From contig OU452198.1 in the NCBI GenBank assembly GCA_911728435.2, positions 1,612,001 through 1,676,000 of the forward strand: a stretch of 64,000 nt of DNA. Reading direction: 5' to 3'. Shown piece by piece: positions 50,774 to 62,376 of this stretch; position 1 is the first letter of the stretch, and each line of letters begins with the position of its first letter. The stretch is from Apoderus coryli (lineage: Eukaryota; Arthropoda; Insecta; Coleoptera; Attelabidae). The notes under the pieces are model-generated. The model ran no database searches and was not told the DNA's origin. It saw nothing but the letters and a program-made list of their open reading frames with translations. Both the position numbers and the translations under genes were made by a program.

Positions 50774-50962
50774 CTGTTTGAGTTTGCGCTTGGGCAGCCG
50801 GTGTCACCACTCGCAACCGTCCCACAGTGGCAACACCCGATTGGCTTTTACGTAATGGTGCCGGTTTGGGCGCATCCGATGTGGATTTAGCAGATGGAAG
50901 AGTTTCGTTGTCTAAACGGTCTGGAGCCTGCTCTAAATGTGACGTAGCTCGACGTTTACGTG
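50774..50962 (-). CDS. asator: TTBK exon 7: basic low-complexity tail
   Basis: The exon begins with a basic cluster, ARKRRATSHL, which could serve as a nuclear-localisation or microtubule-binding patch (inference). Further on come PKPAPLRKSQSGVATVGR and a Gln/Thr end. The acceptor TTTCAG ends at 50963 and the donor GTAAGT starts at 50773; 189 nt, phase 1 in and out. The next intron (50773-46220) contains the 31-bp satellite element. Confidence 0.85.
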
Positions 50963-51023
50963 CTGAAACAATAATCATTTGTCATAAACAAAATAGAATC
51001 TAACCAAAAATAGTGTTTGGTAC

Positions 51024-51153
51024 CTTGTACTTGTTCCACAGCCGTTGCATTACAATTTTTATCGACAGCTGGTCGCGCCAAATTGGTTTGAGTATCAGTT
51101 GCTAGGGGAGCTGTAGTTTCAGTTTCTATACGTCTTCTACTATCTAACTGCAC
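51024..51153 (-). CDS. asator: TTBK exon 6: low-complexity tail
   Basis: This exon encodes VQLDSRRRIETETTAPL and a polar stretch ending VEQVQ. The acceptor GTTTTAG ends at 51154; the donor GTACCA at 51023 is weaker than consensus. The length, 130 nt, keeps phase 0 in and phase 1 out, and joins to exon 7 as Ala. The domain is not recognisable, and assignment rests on phase, splice sites and position. Confidence 0.82.
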
Positions 51154-51341
51154 CTAAAACAACGTTATCATAAACATTTTGAATCACAATCCCCATAGTT
51201 TCTTGTTGCTATCCTGTGCTTTGACTGTCACCTAATAAGATTAAAATTAGGGGACCTGATGGTCTATTGTGTCCCACTCTCTTGAGTTACTTGAGTTTCC
51301 TCCTCCTCCCTAAAGAAGCTGCATTCGTCGCATTCTTCTAG

Positions 51342-51840
51342 GCCTTAGGAAACATAAATATGGCAATTTATATTTCCTAAGGCCACAAACAGTCGAACAG
51401 GCCAGTAGGACATTCATCTCCATGAAGAACTTCTTCACTAGTAGAGACCTAAACCTACAGCTCCGCATACGCATATTGCGTTGCTATATCTTCCCAGTGC
51501 TACTCTATGGCTCCTACAGCGGGACACTCCTGCCAATCAATTGACGCTTTTGAAATGTACTTGTATCGCCTGCGTATATCCTGGGTAGACAGGATAACCA
51601 ACGAGGAAGTACTGAGTAGAATAGGTAAAGGTCAAGAGCTGCTGACAACCATCAAAGAACGTTATAAGGGGGGAGCGGTACGAGCCGCTCCGACTCGTCA
51701 TTGAAGGAAAGATCGAGGGCAAACGATCTGTCGGCAGACGGCAGAACTCATGGCTAAAGAACCTCTATAGTGATTTTCAGAGGTGCTGTTTCACGTACCA
51801 TTATAGCTAGTTGGATCGCCAACCTTCGTGGGGAGATAGC
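51342..51840 (+). pseudogene. Hairpin followed by LINE C-terminal fragment
   Basis: A hairpin GGCCTTAGGAAA...TTTCCTAAGGCC spans 51342-51384. Next, SMKNFFTSRDLNLQLRIRIL, CYIFPVLLYGS and YRLRISWVDRITNEEVLSRI read in shifting frames as the same LINE clade. The segment at 51560-51840 is repeated directly at 52255-52540. Confidence 0.75.
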
Positions 51841-52169
51841 GTCCTAAGAATCAGAAGACGACAATGAGATTTTGGATCTTTTATGAAGTTTCCAAGGAAC
51901 TCCATGGAGTGTATCAGTCCAGGAAGATTTTGACAGAGTATTGCTCTCCTTTTCCTTATAGGTGTGTTTCCCTAAGTCGCAAAACGGTTCAGGTCCTAAA
52001 AAAGGGTTGACACCCCCTTTTTGCTAACTTATTGGCTTCTTCACTACGCCTGATACTAGAATATCCAGGTATCCAAACAAGGGAAACTCTGTTATTCTTG
52101 CTAAGTTCGTTCTGTCACTTTGGTGAGCAGACTAAGTTAGTGAACTCTGTCTTGTGATGGGACTTTAGA

Positions 52170-53300
52170 AACTCTCGCCTCCTTTTGTGATATCGTTTAG
52201 TAAGCTTTCGGCTTAGCTAGCGGGACTTCTCAACGGGGAGCTTCCCGACCAGTCTAATTTAGTGTATCGCCTGGGTATATCCTGGCTAGACAGGATAACC
52301 AACGAGGAAGTACTGAGTAGAATAGGTAAAGATCAAGAGCTGCCGACAACCATCAAAGAACGAAAGCTCCAATACAGCGGGCACGTTATGAGGGGGGAGC
52401 GTTACGACTCGTCATTGAAGGAAATATCGAGGGCAAACGATATGTCGGCACACGGCAGAACTCATGACTAAAGGACCTCTATAGAGATTTTCAGAGGTGC
52501 GGTTTCACGCACCAATATAGCCAGTTGGATAATAAACTAATTAATAATCCTACAAAACAAAATACGCACATACATCAGATGGCAAGATTTTGCAGGAACC
52601 GAGACAATTGAGCGCAGAAAGATCATACAGGCTCATTGAAATAGTTAATTTCTTGACTAAAACCTTCTATGTTACATGTTTGGCAAGCTCGAAGTAGTGG
52701 TGCTTTGAAATAGTCTGCTACTCCTCTCAGAGGGGCGCGGTATGTTGAAATTCAACGATCAGATAGATTTGAACAGTCCACCAAGCTATTTATAATCTTA
52801 AACAGAAAGAGTTGTCCGGCATACACTCTGCGAGCAGCCATTTGAAAGCGATCGAGCAGTGCTCTATGATCGAATCCTCTACATGGCAATCTACCGTCAA
52901 TTTTAAACGCTAAATATTTAAGGAATTTGCTCTGTTATTCAATGTGTCCTGCATGAGATTGGTAAATGGGAGACCATATTATAGATGCGTACTCTAGCTT
53001 AGATCTTACCAGAGCACAAATTAGTTACACATTCAAAAACCTTCGAGAAGTTGGGCAGGAGCGAGACGGGTCTATAATTTTCAACATGATCATTCTCAGC
53101 AGATTTATAGATTGGGCAAATGCGGGAAATTTTCCAAGCTTTTGGGAATATATTGGATCTCAGAGACCTATTAAACAGAGTATGCAGTGGAACGGTGTTT
53201 TCGCACACTCGCCTCCTTTTGTGATATCGTTTAGTAACTTTCGGCTTCGCTAGCGGGACTTCTCAACGGGGAGCTTCCCGACCAGTCTGATTTAGTGATG
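52170..53300. repeat. Direct repeats of about 88 bp flanking LINE fragments
   Basis: CGCCTCCTTTTGTGATATCG to CCGACCAGTCTRATTTAGTG occurs at 52175-52262 and 53211-53298. Between them are a plus-strand LINE C-terminus (52262-52560) and a minus-strand RT remnant (53208-52620) that joins IFPKAWKISRICPIYKSAE and NYRPVSLLPNFSKVFE directly to the thumb region, with the catalytic palm deleted. Confidence 0.82.
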
Positions 53301-53385
53301 AGGAGAGCTTCCATGCTTTTCAGTCAATTAACGATTGATTAAATCGCTTCAGCTAGGAAAGGAAAATTGAGTAAATCCAACTCAC

Positions 53386-53616
53386 CTCTTTGTTGTCTGT
53401 CGGTTCAATATTCTCCTGATTGTTATCCGTAGTAACTGTCTGTTTGTTTGGATGCCGTGGCAATGTAGTAGGTGCAGTAGGTGGTTGTTGAACAGCAGCC
53501 AAATTTTGAATTATCGTCTGAGTATTATCGCCAGTTGACGGTTTCTCCCAATCGTAGGGATCCGAATCTTTAACACCACGCCGTTTCATACATCTTTCGA
53601 ACAATGAGATCAACAT
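53386..53616 (-). CDS. asator: TTBK exon 5: end of kinase domain and start of tail
   Basis: It starts MLISLFERCMKRRGVKDSDP and YDWEK, the conserved end of the TTBK catalytic domain, and then becomes low-complexity (TTLPRHPNKQTVTTDNNQ). The internal Met is not a start, because upstream exons join in phase 0. The acceptor TTTTGCAG ends at 53617 and the donor GTGAGT starts at 53385; 231 nt, exactly 77 codons. Confidence 0.92.
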
Positions 53617-53671
53617 CTGCAAAATGTACACATACAAAGAATGCATTACTCTTAGTCAAATCACAACAGGG

Positions 53672-53708
53672 TTGTGTTCTGAGGATATCACGACCGAAAT
53701 GTTGGCTA
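53672..53708 (+). ncRNA. Weak hammerhead-like remnant in the 145-bp intron 4
   Basis: CUGAGGA, U, AUCACGACC, GAAA, UGUUGG. Stem II does not pair well. Listed only because the core spacing matches the other copies. Confidence 0.25.
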
Positions 53709-53734
53709 CGCTGGTGAAAAAAATGATTGTTTCA

Positions 53735-53992
<258 letters not shown>

Positions 53993-54371
53993 TTATTTTA
54001 AATTGAACTACTTCCCCGACAAATTATTCCATCCACTCAAAAAATTGATGAAGTTTGCTCATTAATAAATTTGTTACTTTAAATTCGATTTGATTCATTT
54101 CATATTTTGAATTTGAAGAAAATTTGGTGTACGTCATTTTCACAAAGTGGTTTTCTTACTCTAACTTTAAAACCACATGTGGAGTGTCAAAGTTGTTCCA
54201 CCTGGTAAATTCTTATTTTGTTATCAAGAAACAACGTTTCTTTACAATTTCGTTTTTTATTTATTACAATAGCTTAATTTTTATAAAAGATACCCAAAGG
54301 TTTAGAAAAAAACATATCTACATTATTTTTCCTATGGTAAAACGGGTTTCTGGTCGAATAATAATTTAAAA

Positions 54372-57215
54372 TATGGATCGTTCTGTAACCGACGCGACGC
54401 AGCGAGAGCTTATTGGTATGGTTCAGGATGGTAAGTCACAGTATTATGTGTCCAGAGTGGATTTCACAAAATTTCGTAAAAAATTGTTGACACTTTATTT
54501 ACGAAATTTCGTAAATAGTTTGTGAACTGTAAATGGCGGTAACATTTCTTTCCTAATTGTCACAGGGTAGCCACCACTAAACGCAAATCGAATTTGCTTT
54601 TTAATGCATGTTAGTATAGTAAGTGTATGAAAGTTTCTATAGATATTGATAATTTACAAACTTTTTATAAAATTTCATCAAAAAATGTGAAAAAGGAAAT
54701 TTTACAAACTTTTTACTAAATTTTCTATAGTTATTGATAATTTACAAACTATTTGAAAAATTTCGTAAAAAAAATGTGAAAAAGTAAAATTTACACGTTT
54801 TTTTAAGAAATTTCGAAAAAAAAGTGTAAATTTATAAATTTTTTACTCAATTTTCTATAGTTATTGATAATTTACAAACTATTTGAAAAATTTCGTAAAA
54901 AAAATGTGAAAAAGTAAAATTTACACGTTTTTTTAAGAAATTTCGAAAAAAAAGTGTAAATTTATAAATTTTTTACTCAATTTTCTATAGTTATTGATAA
55001 TTTACAAACTATTTGAAAAATTTCGTTAAAAAAATGTGAAAAAGCAAAATTTATACGTTTTTTTAAGAAATTTCGAAAAAAAGGTGTAAATTTACAAACT
55101 TTTTACTAAATTTTCTATAGTTATTGATAATTTACAAACTATTTGAAAAATTTCGTTAAAAAAATGTGAAAAAGCAAAATTTACACGTTTATTTAAGAAA
55201 TTTCGAAAAAAAAGTGTAAATTTACAAACTTTTTACTCAATTTTCTATAGTTATTAATAATTTACAAACTATTTGAAAAATTTCGTTAAAAAAATGTGAA
55301 AAAGCAAAATGTATACGTTTTTTTAAGAAATTTCGAAAAAAAAGTGTAAATTTACAAACTTTTTACTCAATTTTCTATAGTTATTGATAATTTACAAACT
55401 ATTTGAAAAATTTCGTTAAAAAAATGTGAAAAAGCAAAATTTATACGTTTTTTTAAGAAATTTCGAAAACAAAGTGTAAATTTACAAACTTTTTACTCAA
55501 TTTTCTATAGTTATTGATAATTTACAAACTATTTGAAAAATTTCGTTAAAAAAATGTGAAAAAGCAAAATTTACACGTTTATTTAAGAAATTTCGAAAAA
55601 AAAGTGTAAATTTACAAACTTTTTACTCAATTTTCTATAGTTATTGATAATTTACAAACTATTTGAAAAATTTCGTTAAAAAAATGTGAAAAAGTAAAAT
55701 TTACACGTTTTTTTAAGAAATTTCGAAAAAAAAGTGTAAATTTACAAACTTTTTACTAAATTTTCTATGGTTATTGATAATTTACAAACTATTTGAAAAA
55801 TTTCGTTAAAAAAATATTTTTTTTACGGAATTTCGAAAAGGAAGTGTAAATTAACAAACTTTCTCCGAAATATTCTATAGCTATTAATAATTTTGAAAAA
55901 AAATGTGAATAAGTAAAATTTACACCTTTTTTACAGAATTTCGAAAAAAAAGTGTAAATTTACAAACTTTCTATGAAATTTTCTATAGCTATTAAGTAAT
56001 AATTTACAAACTTTTCTAGAAATTTCGTAAAAAATGTGATTAAATAAAATTTACACTTTTTTTTACGGAATTTCGAAAAAGAGGTGTAAATTTACAAACT
56101 TTCTACGAAATATTCTATAGTTATTAATAATTTACGAAATTTCGAAAAAAAAAAGTGTAAATGTATAAACTTTTATAGAAATTTCGTACTAAAAATGTAA
56201 ATAAGTAAAATTTACAGTTTTTTACGAAATTTAAAAAAGAAGTGGAAATATACAAACTTTCTATGAAATTTTCTATAGCTATTAAGTAATCATTTATAAA
56301 CTTTTCTAGAAATTTCGTAAAAAAAATGTGAATAAGTAAAATTTACACCTTTTTTTACAGAATTTCGAAAAAAAAGTGTAAATTTACAAACTTTCTATGA
56401 AATTTTCTATAGCTATTAAGTAATAATTTACAAACTTTTCTAGAAAGTTCGTAAAAAAAATGTGATTAAGTAAAATTTACACTTTTTTTTACGGAATTTC
56501 GAAAAAGAGGTGTAAATTTACAAACTTTCTACGAAATATTCTATAGCTATTAATAATTTACGAAATTTTGAAAAAAAAGTGTAAATGTACAAACTTTTTT
56601 AGAAATTTCGTATTAACAATGAAAATAAGTAAAACTTACACTTTTTTTATGAAATTTCGAAAAAGAAGTGTAAATTAACAAACTTTCTACGCAATATTCT
56701 ATAGGTATTAATAATTTACGAAATTTCGAAAAAACAAGGTAAACTTTTTACGAAATTTTGCAGACTGGTGGACATTTCTTCAAAAACCATTTTTACCCTA
56801 CAGTAAGTTATCGGTAGTGGTGTGGAGTGGCGTAAGTTTTGAAGCTCGGACGAACTTGGTTATAATGCACAGAGGAGTCATGACAGCCGATAGGTACATT
56901 AGAAAAGTTTTAGAACCACATATTGTTCCTTTTGTACGGTTCATCGGAGATGATGTTGATTCCAATATGCTGATGAATTGTACGTTTCAGTCTTTAGCCA
57001 AGGTGGAAATCCCAGTAGTAAATTAGCCTGTTCCAACTCCACATCTAAACCCAATTGAGCATGTTTGGGATGCTCTTGGGAGCAAAATACGATCTCGAGT
57101 ACGAAATCAAGTAAATTTAGAGCAGCTTAATGACGGTCTAATTGAAGAATGGAATCAAATCGACCAAGCTTACAATCAAAACTTAATTGAGAGCATTGTA
57201 ACGAAGTTACTTTAA
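54372..57215 (+). pseudogene. Tc1-like transposase gene split by a satellite
   Basis: The N-terminus MDRSVTDATQRELIGMVQDG and QYYVSRV (54372-54465) and the C-terminus VVVWSGVSFEARTNLVIMH, TADRYIRKVLEPHIVPFV and HLNPIEHVWDALGSKIRSR (56810-57215) belong to the Tc1 family, same strand and order. The stretch between is 2.2 kb of tandem repeat. The second Asp block is mutated. I cannot place TIRs. Confidence 0.78.
54520..56760. repeat. 130-bp AT-rich satellite inside the Tc1-like gene
   Basis: TTTTCTATAGTTATTGATAA recurs at 54721, 54851, 54981, 55111, 55241, 55371, 55501, 55631 and 55761 (TATGG): exactly 130 bp each time. Units contain inverse motifs (ATTTCGTAAA, TTTACAAACT). Past 55800 the units shorten and diverge, ending by 56760. 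Confidence 0.96.
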
Positions 57216-57258
57216 TTTGTTTATTCTGCATTGCGTTACCGTTTGTACCAGTTAGTTA

Positions 57259-57805
<547 letters not shown>

Positions 57806-57933
57806 TTATTTATTTATTTATTTTTTTTTCTGAAGTAATCCATCTTCGAGAGGAGTTGAATGTGTAAGACACAAATAAAACAACGTCTACTCCACCAAAA
57901 TATTTATATATTATTATGCAATCAGCATGCAGC

Positions 57934-57976
57934 GCCAGACATGTTTCGGAACATTAAGTTTCCATCATCAGTGGCT
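57934..57976 (-). ncRNA. Hammerhead ribozyme candidate (copy h, the best)
   Basis: Minus strand: GCCA (stem I), CUGAUGA (57971-57965), U, stem II GGAA/UUCC around ACUUAAUG, GAAA (57947-57944), CAUGUC with GUC cleavage triplet, then UGGC pairing perfectly with GCCA. All core residues are present. Stem III ACAUGU is self-complementary and too short for a stable monomer, as in known dimeric hammerheads. Confidence 0.72.
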
Positions 57977-58790
57977 CAAAATAAACAGTCACGCAGTCAT
58001 TTAGTTAAAGTCAAACAGTATGGCATGGACTATATAAACGTATACAAACTGAAAGTGTTATAGCTCTTAGACATGAGAATATTTTAAAACTACTATGTAA
58101 AAACTTACCATTTAGTGGAAATTATTTGAATAAAATATTATAAAATTAAAATATAAAACATTTTCTTATTGAAGAAGAAACTCAAAAAATTTTTGTTGTC
58201 ATAGTATATAAAATTTAGTCATTTTTATAGTTTCTTTTTGTATATCATGGTTCAGTTTAAATCTTTATGAAAAATAGAACTTTCGAGAAATGTTAAACAG
58301 ATTAATATAAAAAGTTGTGTAAATCAAACTGGACAGTAGGTACATGACAGGATAGCAAAGATTGGACCAGGTTTGCTTGTATTTGTAAAAGATATTGTGC
58401 AGGTATGTTGTTGAATGTGTTTTGGAAGTGAGTGAACTGAGTATCGGGTCATTTGCCATATGCCACAAATCAAGTTGTAAACAAGGAGAAGAAGAGGAAG
58501 ACAATAGTGGAGTTAGGTTATGGATATGAGTAGGTACATTTAAATTATGTTTATGTATGTTTATAATATTTGTGAGGTTATGTACCAAAACTCACACTGG
58601 AGGCCTATTAGAAGGATATTGTGGACAGATGTTCAGGAAATTAATAATATAGTTTTATGGTTCGTTGTTAAAAGAAAGCGAATTAAAGAATGGTAGGCAG
58701 TCGAAATCCAGTTGATCGTTCACACATGTATATTTGGGGTTGTGTCTAAAATTATTCATTTCTAAGGCCTCTAATACGTTTATTTTTTGA

Positions 58791-58832
58791 GCCACTCATG
58801 ATGGAAACTTAATGTTCCGAAACATGTCTGGC
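58791..58832 (+). ncRNA. Hammerhead-like motif (copy i), core mutated
   Basis: Same as copy h in inverse orientation, but the core is CUCAUGA (58795-58801): G5 is changed to C, which should abolish cleavage. Stem I GCCA/UGGC and stem II are intact. Confidence 0.65.
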
Positions 58833-59209
58833 GCTGCATGCTGATTGCATAATAATATATAAATATTTTGGTGGAGTAGACGTTGTTTTATTTGTGTCTT
58901 AAATATTATTTAATTATGGAATTTAATAATTAAAGGCAAACATTATCAGCATTCACTCAGCATGTTCCATATTTTGGTTAGAACATGAGAATATCACAGA
59001 TCCTCATTCTTTAAAAAGCTCAGGAGATATGCCATCAGAGTCAGTTGCTATGTTGTTTTTAAGTTGTCGAATAACTTTATCAACTTCTTGAAGATAAAGT
59101 AGGTAGGTACATCATATACACTTAGGTGATGTAAAGGCAAACAAATACACACAATAATTGGAAGTTCCTTCATCCTGAATATATTTTAAATGAAAAATAA
59201 TTTAATGGC

Positions 59210-59888
59210 AAAGCGGACTAAAATGCTGGTTTTACCTACACAAGGAATTTTGTTTAATTTAGCAGGGCCCCAGTCTAATTCAATAGAACCAGACCGAGGC
59301 ATGGGTCGACAGATACTGACGAATTCGTTTCGCTCTTGTTATGAGCTCGTCAGAGTACCATAGTCGTTGCCCATCCACAAATATCGGCCTGCATTTAAGC
59401 ACAATAGGATACACAACAGTAGACACATGTAAACACGTATCATCTACATGTACATAGTAGTGCATATCCTATACCATGCAGAGGCCGAACAAACTCAATG
59501 TATAGGGAGATGCTGGCAGAAGGATAAAATAGTCTCCTGCTAGCGTTTTGTGTTCACACTATTTTTATTTCTATTTATAGAACTGGTTTTACCTATACAT
59601 TGAGTTTGTTCGACCTCTGCATGGTAAAGGACATGCATTACTATGAACATGTAGATGATACGTGTTTACATGTGTCTACTGTTGTGTATCCTATTGTGCT
59701 TAAATGCAGGCCAATATTTGTAGATGGGCAACGACTATGGTACTCTGACGAGCTCATAACAAGAGCGAAACGAATTCGTCCGTATTTGTCGACCAATGCC
59801 TCGGTCTGGTTCTATTGAATTAGACTGGGGCCCTGCTAAATTAAACAAAATTCCTTGTGTAGGTAAAACCAGCATTTTAGTCCGCTTA
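59210..59888. mobile_element. Foldback element with about 285-bp arms
   Basis: Arms 59210-59500 and 59590-59888 are inverted copies with over 90% identity by eye (TGGTTTTACCTACACAAGGA, GCAGGGCCCCAGTCTAATTC, GAGCTCGTCAGAGTACCATA). Each arm encodes the same peptide (LHVSTVVYPIVLKCRPIF), which I do not recognise. The loop is about 90 bp. Confidence 0.88.
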
Positions 59889-59983
59889 TTTTTCATTTAT
59901 TGTATTTACAGACATGAAATTCTTTTAATATATTTTAAATCAAATGCACACATGGACTTGCGATACCCTATCAATGATTGTGT

Positions 59984-61460
59984 ATACAGGGTGTCCTTTC
60001 TCAATTGGAAAAAACTTCTGGGGCATATTGAGGAACCATAGACAAGCAGTTTGAGATAAGAGACAAATATTCTCTAAGGACTGGCAGACAGACGCATAAA
60101 CCAAGTCAGGAGATCGAGGAGACACGTACACAACGCCAAATATAACCGCGTTACCCCTACCACCAACGCGCACAAACAGTTGCTCAGCACACACTAAATA
60201 ATCCATGCGCTCACTGGCAATACCCCTGCGGAGAGCAATCAGGACGCCTCCACCACGTTCACACTTACTAGTCTCCAAATTTCGTCTTTTCTGTAGATAT
60301 CATATTCACTCAATCCCAATTCCCCATCGAGAATACTGTCGTTCAACCATGTCTCAGTGAGAACAATGACATCAAGCGAAGAAGCTGAAACATTACAAAC
60401 AAAGTCCGTTAACTTTGTTCTCATAACAGTCTGATAGTAGACTGATATATCTCGGAACTTCGGACTTAGTTTTTTCTCGGCAGAATCTTTGGGACGCCTC
60501 CTATATATTTGAGAACAATATCCGTTTCGCCATTTCCAATACGAGATCGATAGTCATCTCTAACTTGCTTCTCATACGTTCTCTGTTTTGGGGTTAAGTC
60601 AGGACTCATAAAGACGTTCTTATTTCTCAGCCTAGAACGAGCCTTCACTATTTGGGTTACCACAGCCGAATTGTGCAATGAAACCTTTAAGGCTTTGATT
60701 AATTTTGACAAAAATCTTATGGTTTGGCAATTCACGATTTGGGAACCGCTACCCGTACAACCGTTGTGCTAACAAAGAATTACCGCGCGCTTCCCCATAC
60801 AAGAGATGCATATCTGCAAGCTCGGCTAATTCAAAACGATTCATTTTTGCAATTAGTGTAACGTTTGAAGATAATTAAGTACTTATAAACTGACACTTTT
60901 ACTAAAGTTTGACATGTTTATGTGTTACCATGACAACATTGTTTTGTTTTAGATTTTCATTATTAATAATAAATTATTTGTAAAAAAGCCTCCTTGTTTT
61001 TCTTTCTAATAATAATGAACCTTTTAATAAAGTTTTTAATCAAAATTTGTTCTCGAAAACGCAGAGAGATACGAAAAAATATCAAGTGACAAAAAAGTTG
61101 TATTTTTAACTGGGCTTTCTAAAAAAAATATAAAATTTTCAAAAAAAGTTAGTAGCGTACATTTTTTTGTCATTTTTATTCGTGACACTGTCCCCCGGGG
61201 CGCCACTGAAAGTCATAATTAACATTTAATTAGTGCTAACTGAGCGTCTTATTAAGCTTAGATCACCAGCGAATTTCAAGAAAATCGGTTAACGTGTCTT
61301 TGAGATATTGATACAAAAAGGTTTTTTGAAAAAAACTTTGACACCCTGTATTTTGAAAACCATGCACTTCCGCACATCAGTCTCTTATCTCAAACTGCTT
61401 GTCTATGGTTCCTCAATATGCCCCAGAAGTTTTTTTCCAATTGAGAGGGGACGCCTTGTA
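59984..61460 (-). mobile_element. TIR element carrying a LINE ORF1/endonuclease fragment
   Basis: The tip CAGGGTGTCCTTTCTCAATT at 59984 and its 80-bp arm are inverted at 61375-61460 (through AAACTGCTTGTCTATGGTTC). Inside, on the minus strand, 60735-60466 encodes an ORF1 C-terminus (FMSPDLTPKQRTYEKQVRDD) and 60424-60060 an endonuclease N-terminus (SSLDVIVLTETWLNDSILD, GGGVLIALRRGIASE, VIFGVVYVSPRSPD). LTETW contains the catalytic Glu. Stops break both. Confidence 0.8.
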
Positions 61461-61935
61461 TAATCTTTGCCTGTATTAGAAGGGTTTGTCCCTCAATATT
61501 ACGAGCATAGTTATAAATATAGGGTATTTAGGAATTTTGTGTTGGCCTTATTTCGGAAAACCCTGTACAACAAGACAATAGATATAATCCTTTATAAATG
61601 TCACATTACATTTTTCAAAATTATCTCAATACATTAAGTAATTTTATTGCCATTGCATGTCGCTTGATCATAACTCAAAATAATATCACATGATTATCAT
61701 TACTATTAGTTTCAAAACTAGCGTATCACCGCACTTAAAAATATATTCCAATTTCTGACGAATATTAGATAGGTACTTAATAATATGAAAATACAAACGG
61801 CAAACAAAGATTCAATGTAAAATACTACATAATAAATCTGACAACCGGCAAACTGTACTCTACATTGTAATAATAACTACAGACTACAGTAAGTAAGTAA
61901 GGAAATTCTCAACATTTTTAATAACAATCAACTAC
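61461..61935. other. Intron sequence, nothing recognised
   Basis: AT-rich DNA between the TIR element and exon 1. It has no open frame or pairing signal of note. Confidence 0.5.
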
Positions 61936-61938
61936 TTA

Positions 61939-62109
<171 letters not shown>

Positions 62110-62376
62110 CTAACAATACAATCGACATTTTTAATAACTAATTAGGTACTCAAAAAGTTAAATTATTAATAAACGATTCAAACTCCACAAGTTTCCTAAA
62201 TATTTTAATTTTATTTGACATTTGACAGTTAACAAGCGTCCTCTTTTGTGATTGGTTAATTTCTTTAAGCAAACTTGATGGTTTCAATGTAAATTTTCGT
62301 AATTAATTTCAAGCGATCTACCTGCCATATGGTATGATTCCGCTCTTAAACGCTTTGGTTTTAATTTCAGCTATTT

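Larger units (their letters stand above)
57866..58900. mobile_element. 1.03-kb foldback-like element with hammerhead in each end
   Basis: AAGACACAAATAAAACAACG at 57866 is inverted at the right end (58900), and arms share GCAATCAGCATGCAGCGCCA and the hammerhead core. The interior (58000-58780) is AT-rich without a convincing gene. It lies in the intron between exons 1 and 2. Confidence 0.87.

Noticed and set aside
53353..53646. Separate gene starting at the internal Met of exon 5
   Set aside because: The frame starts after an AG acceptor and continues the kinase domain from exon 4 in phase.
54124..54369. 81-residue plus-strand frame before the Tc1-like gene
   Set aside because: No family resemblance; it ends just before the transposase start and has AT-driven composition.
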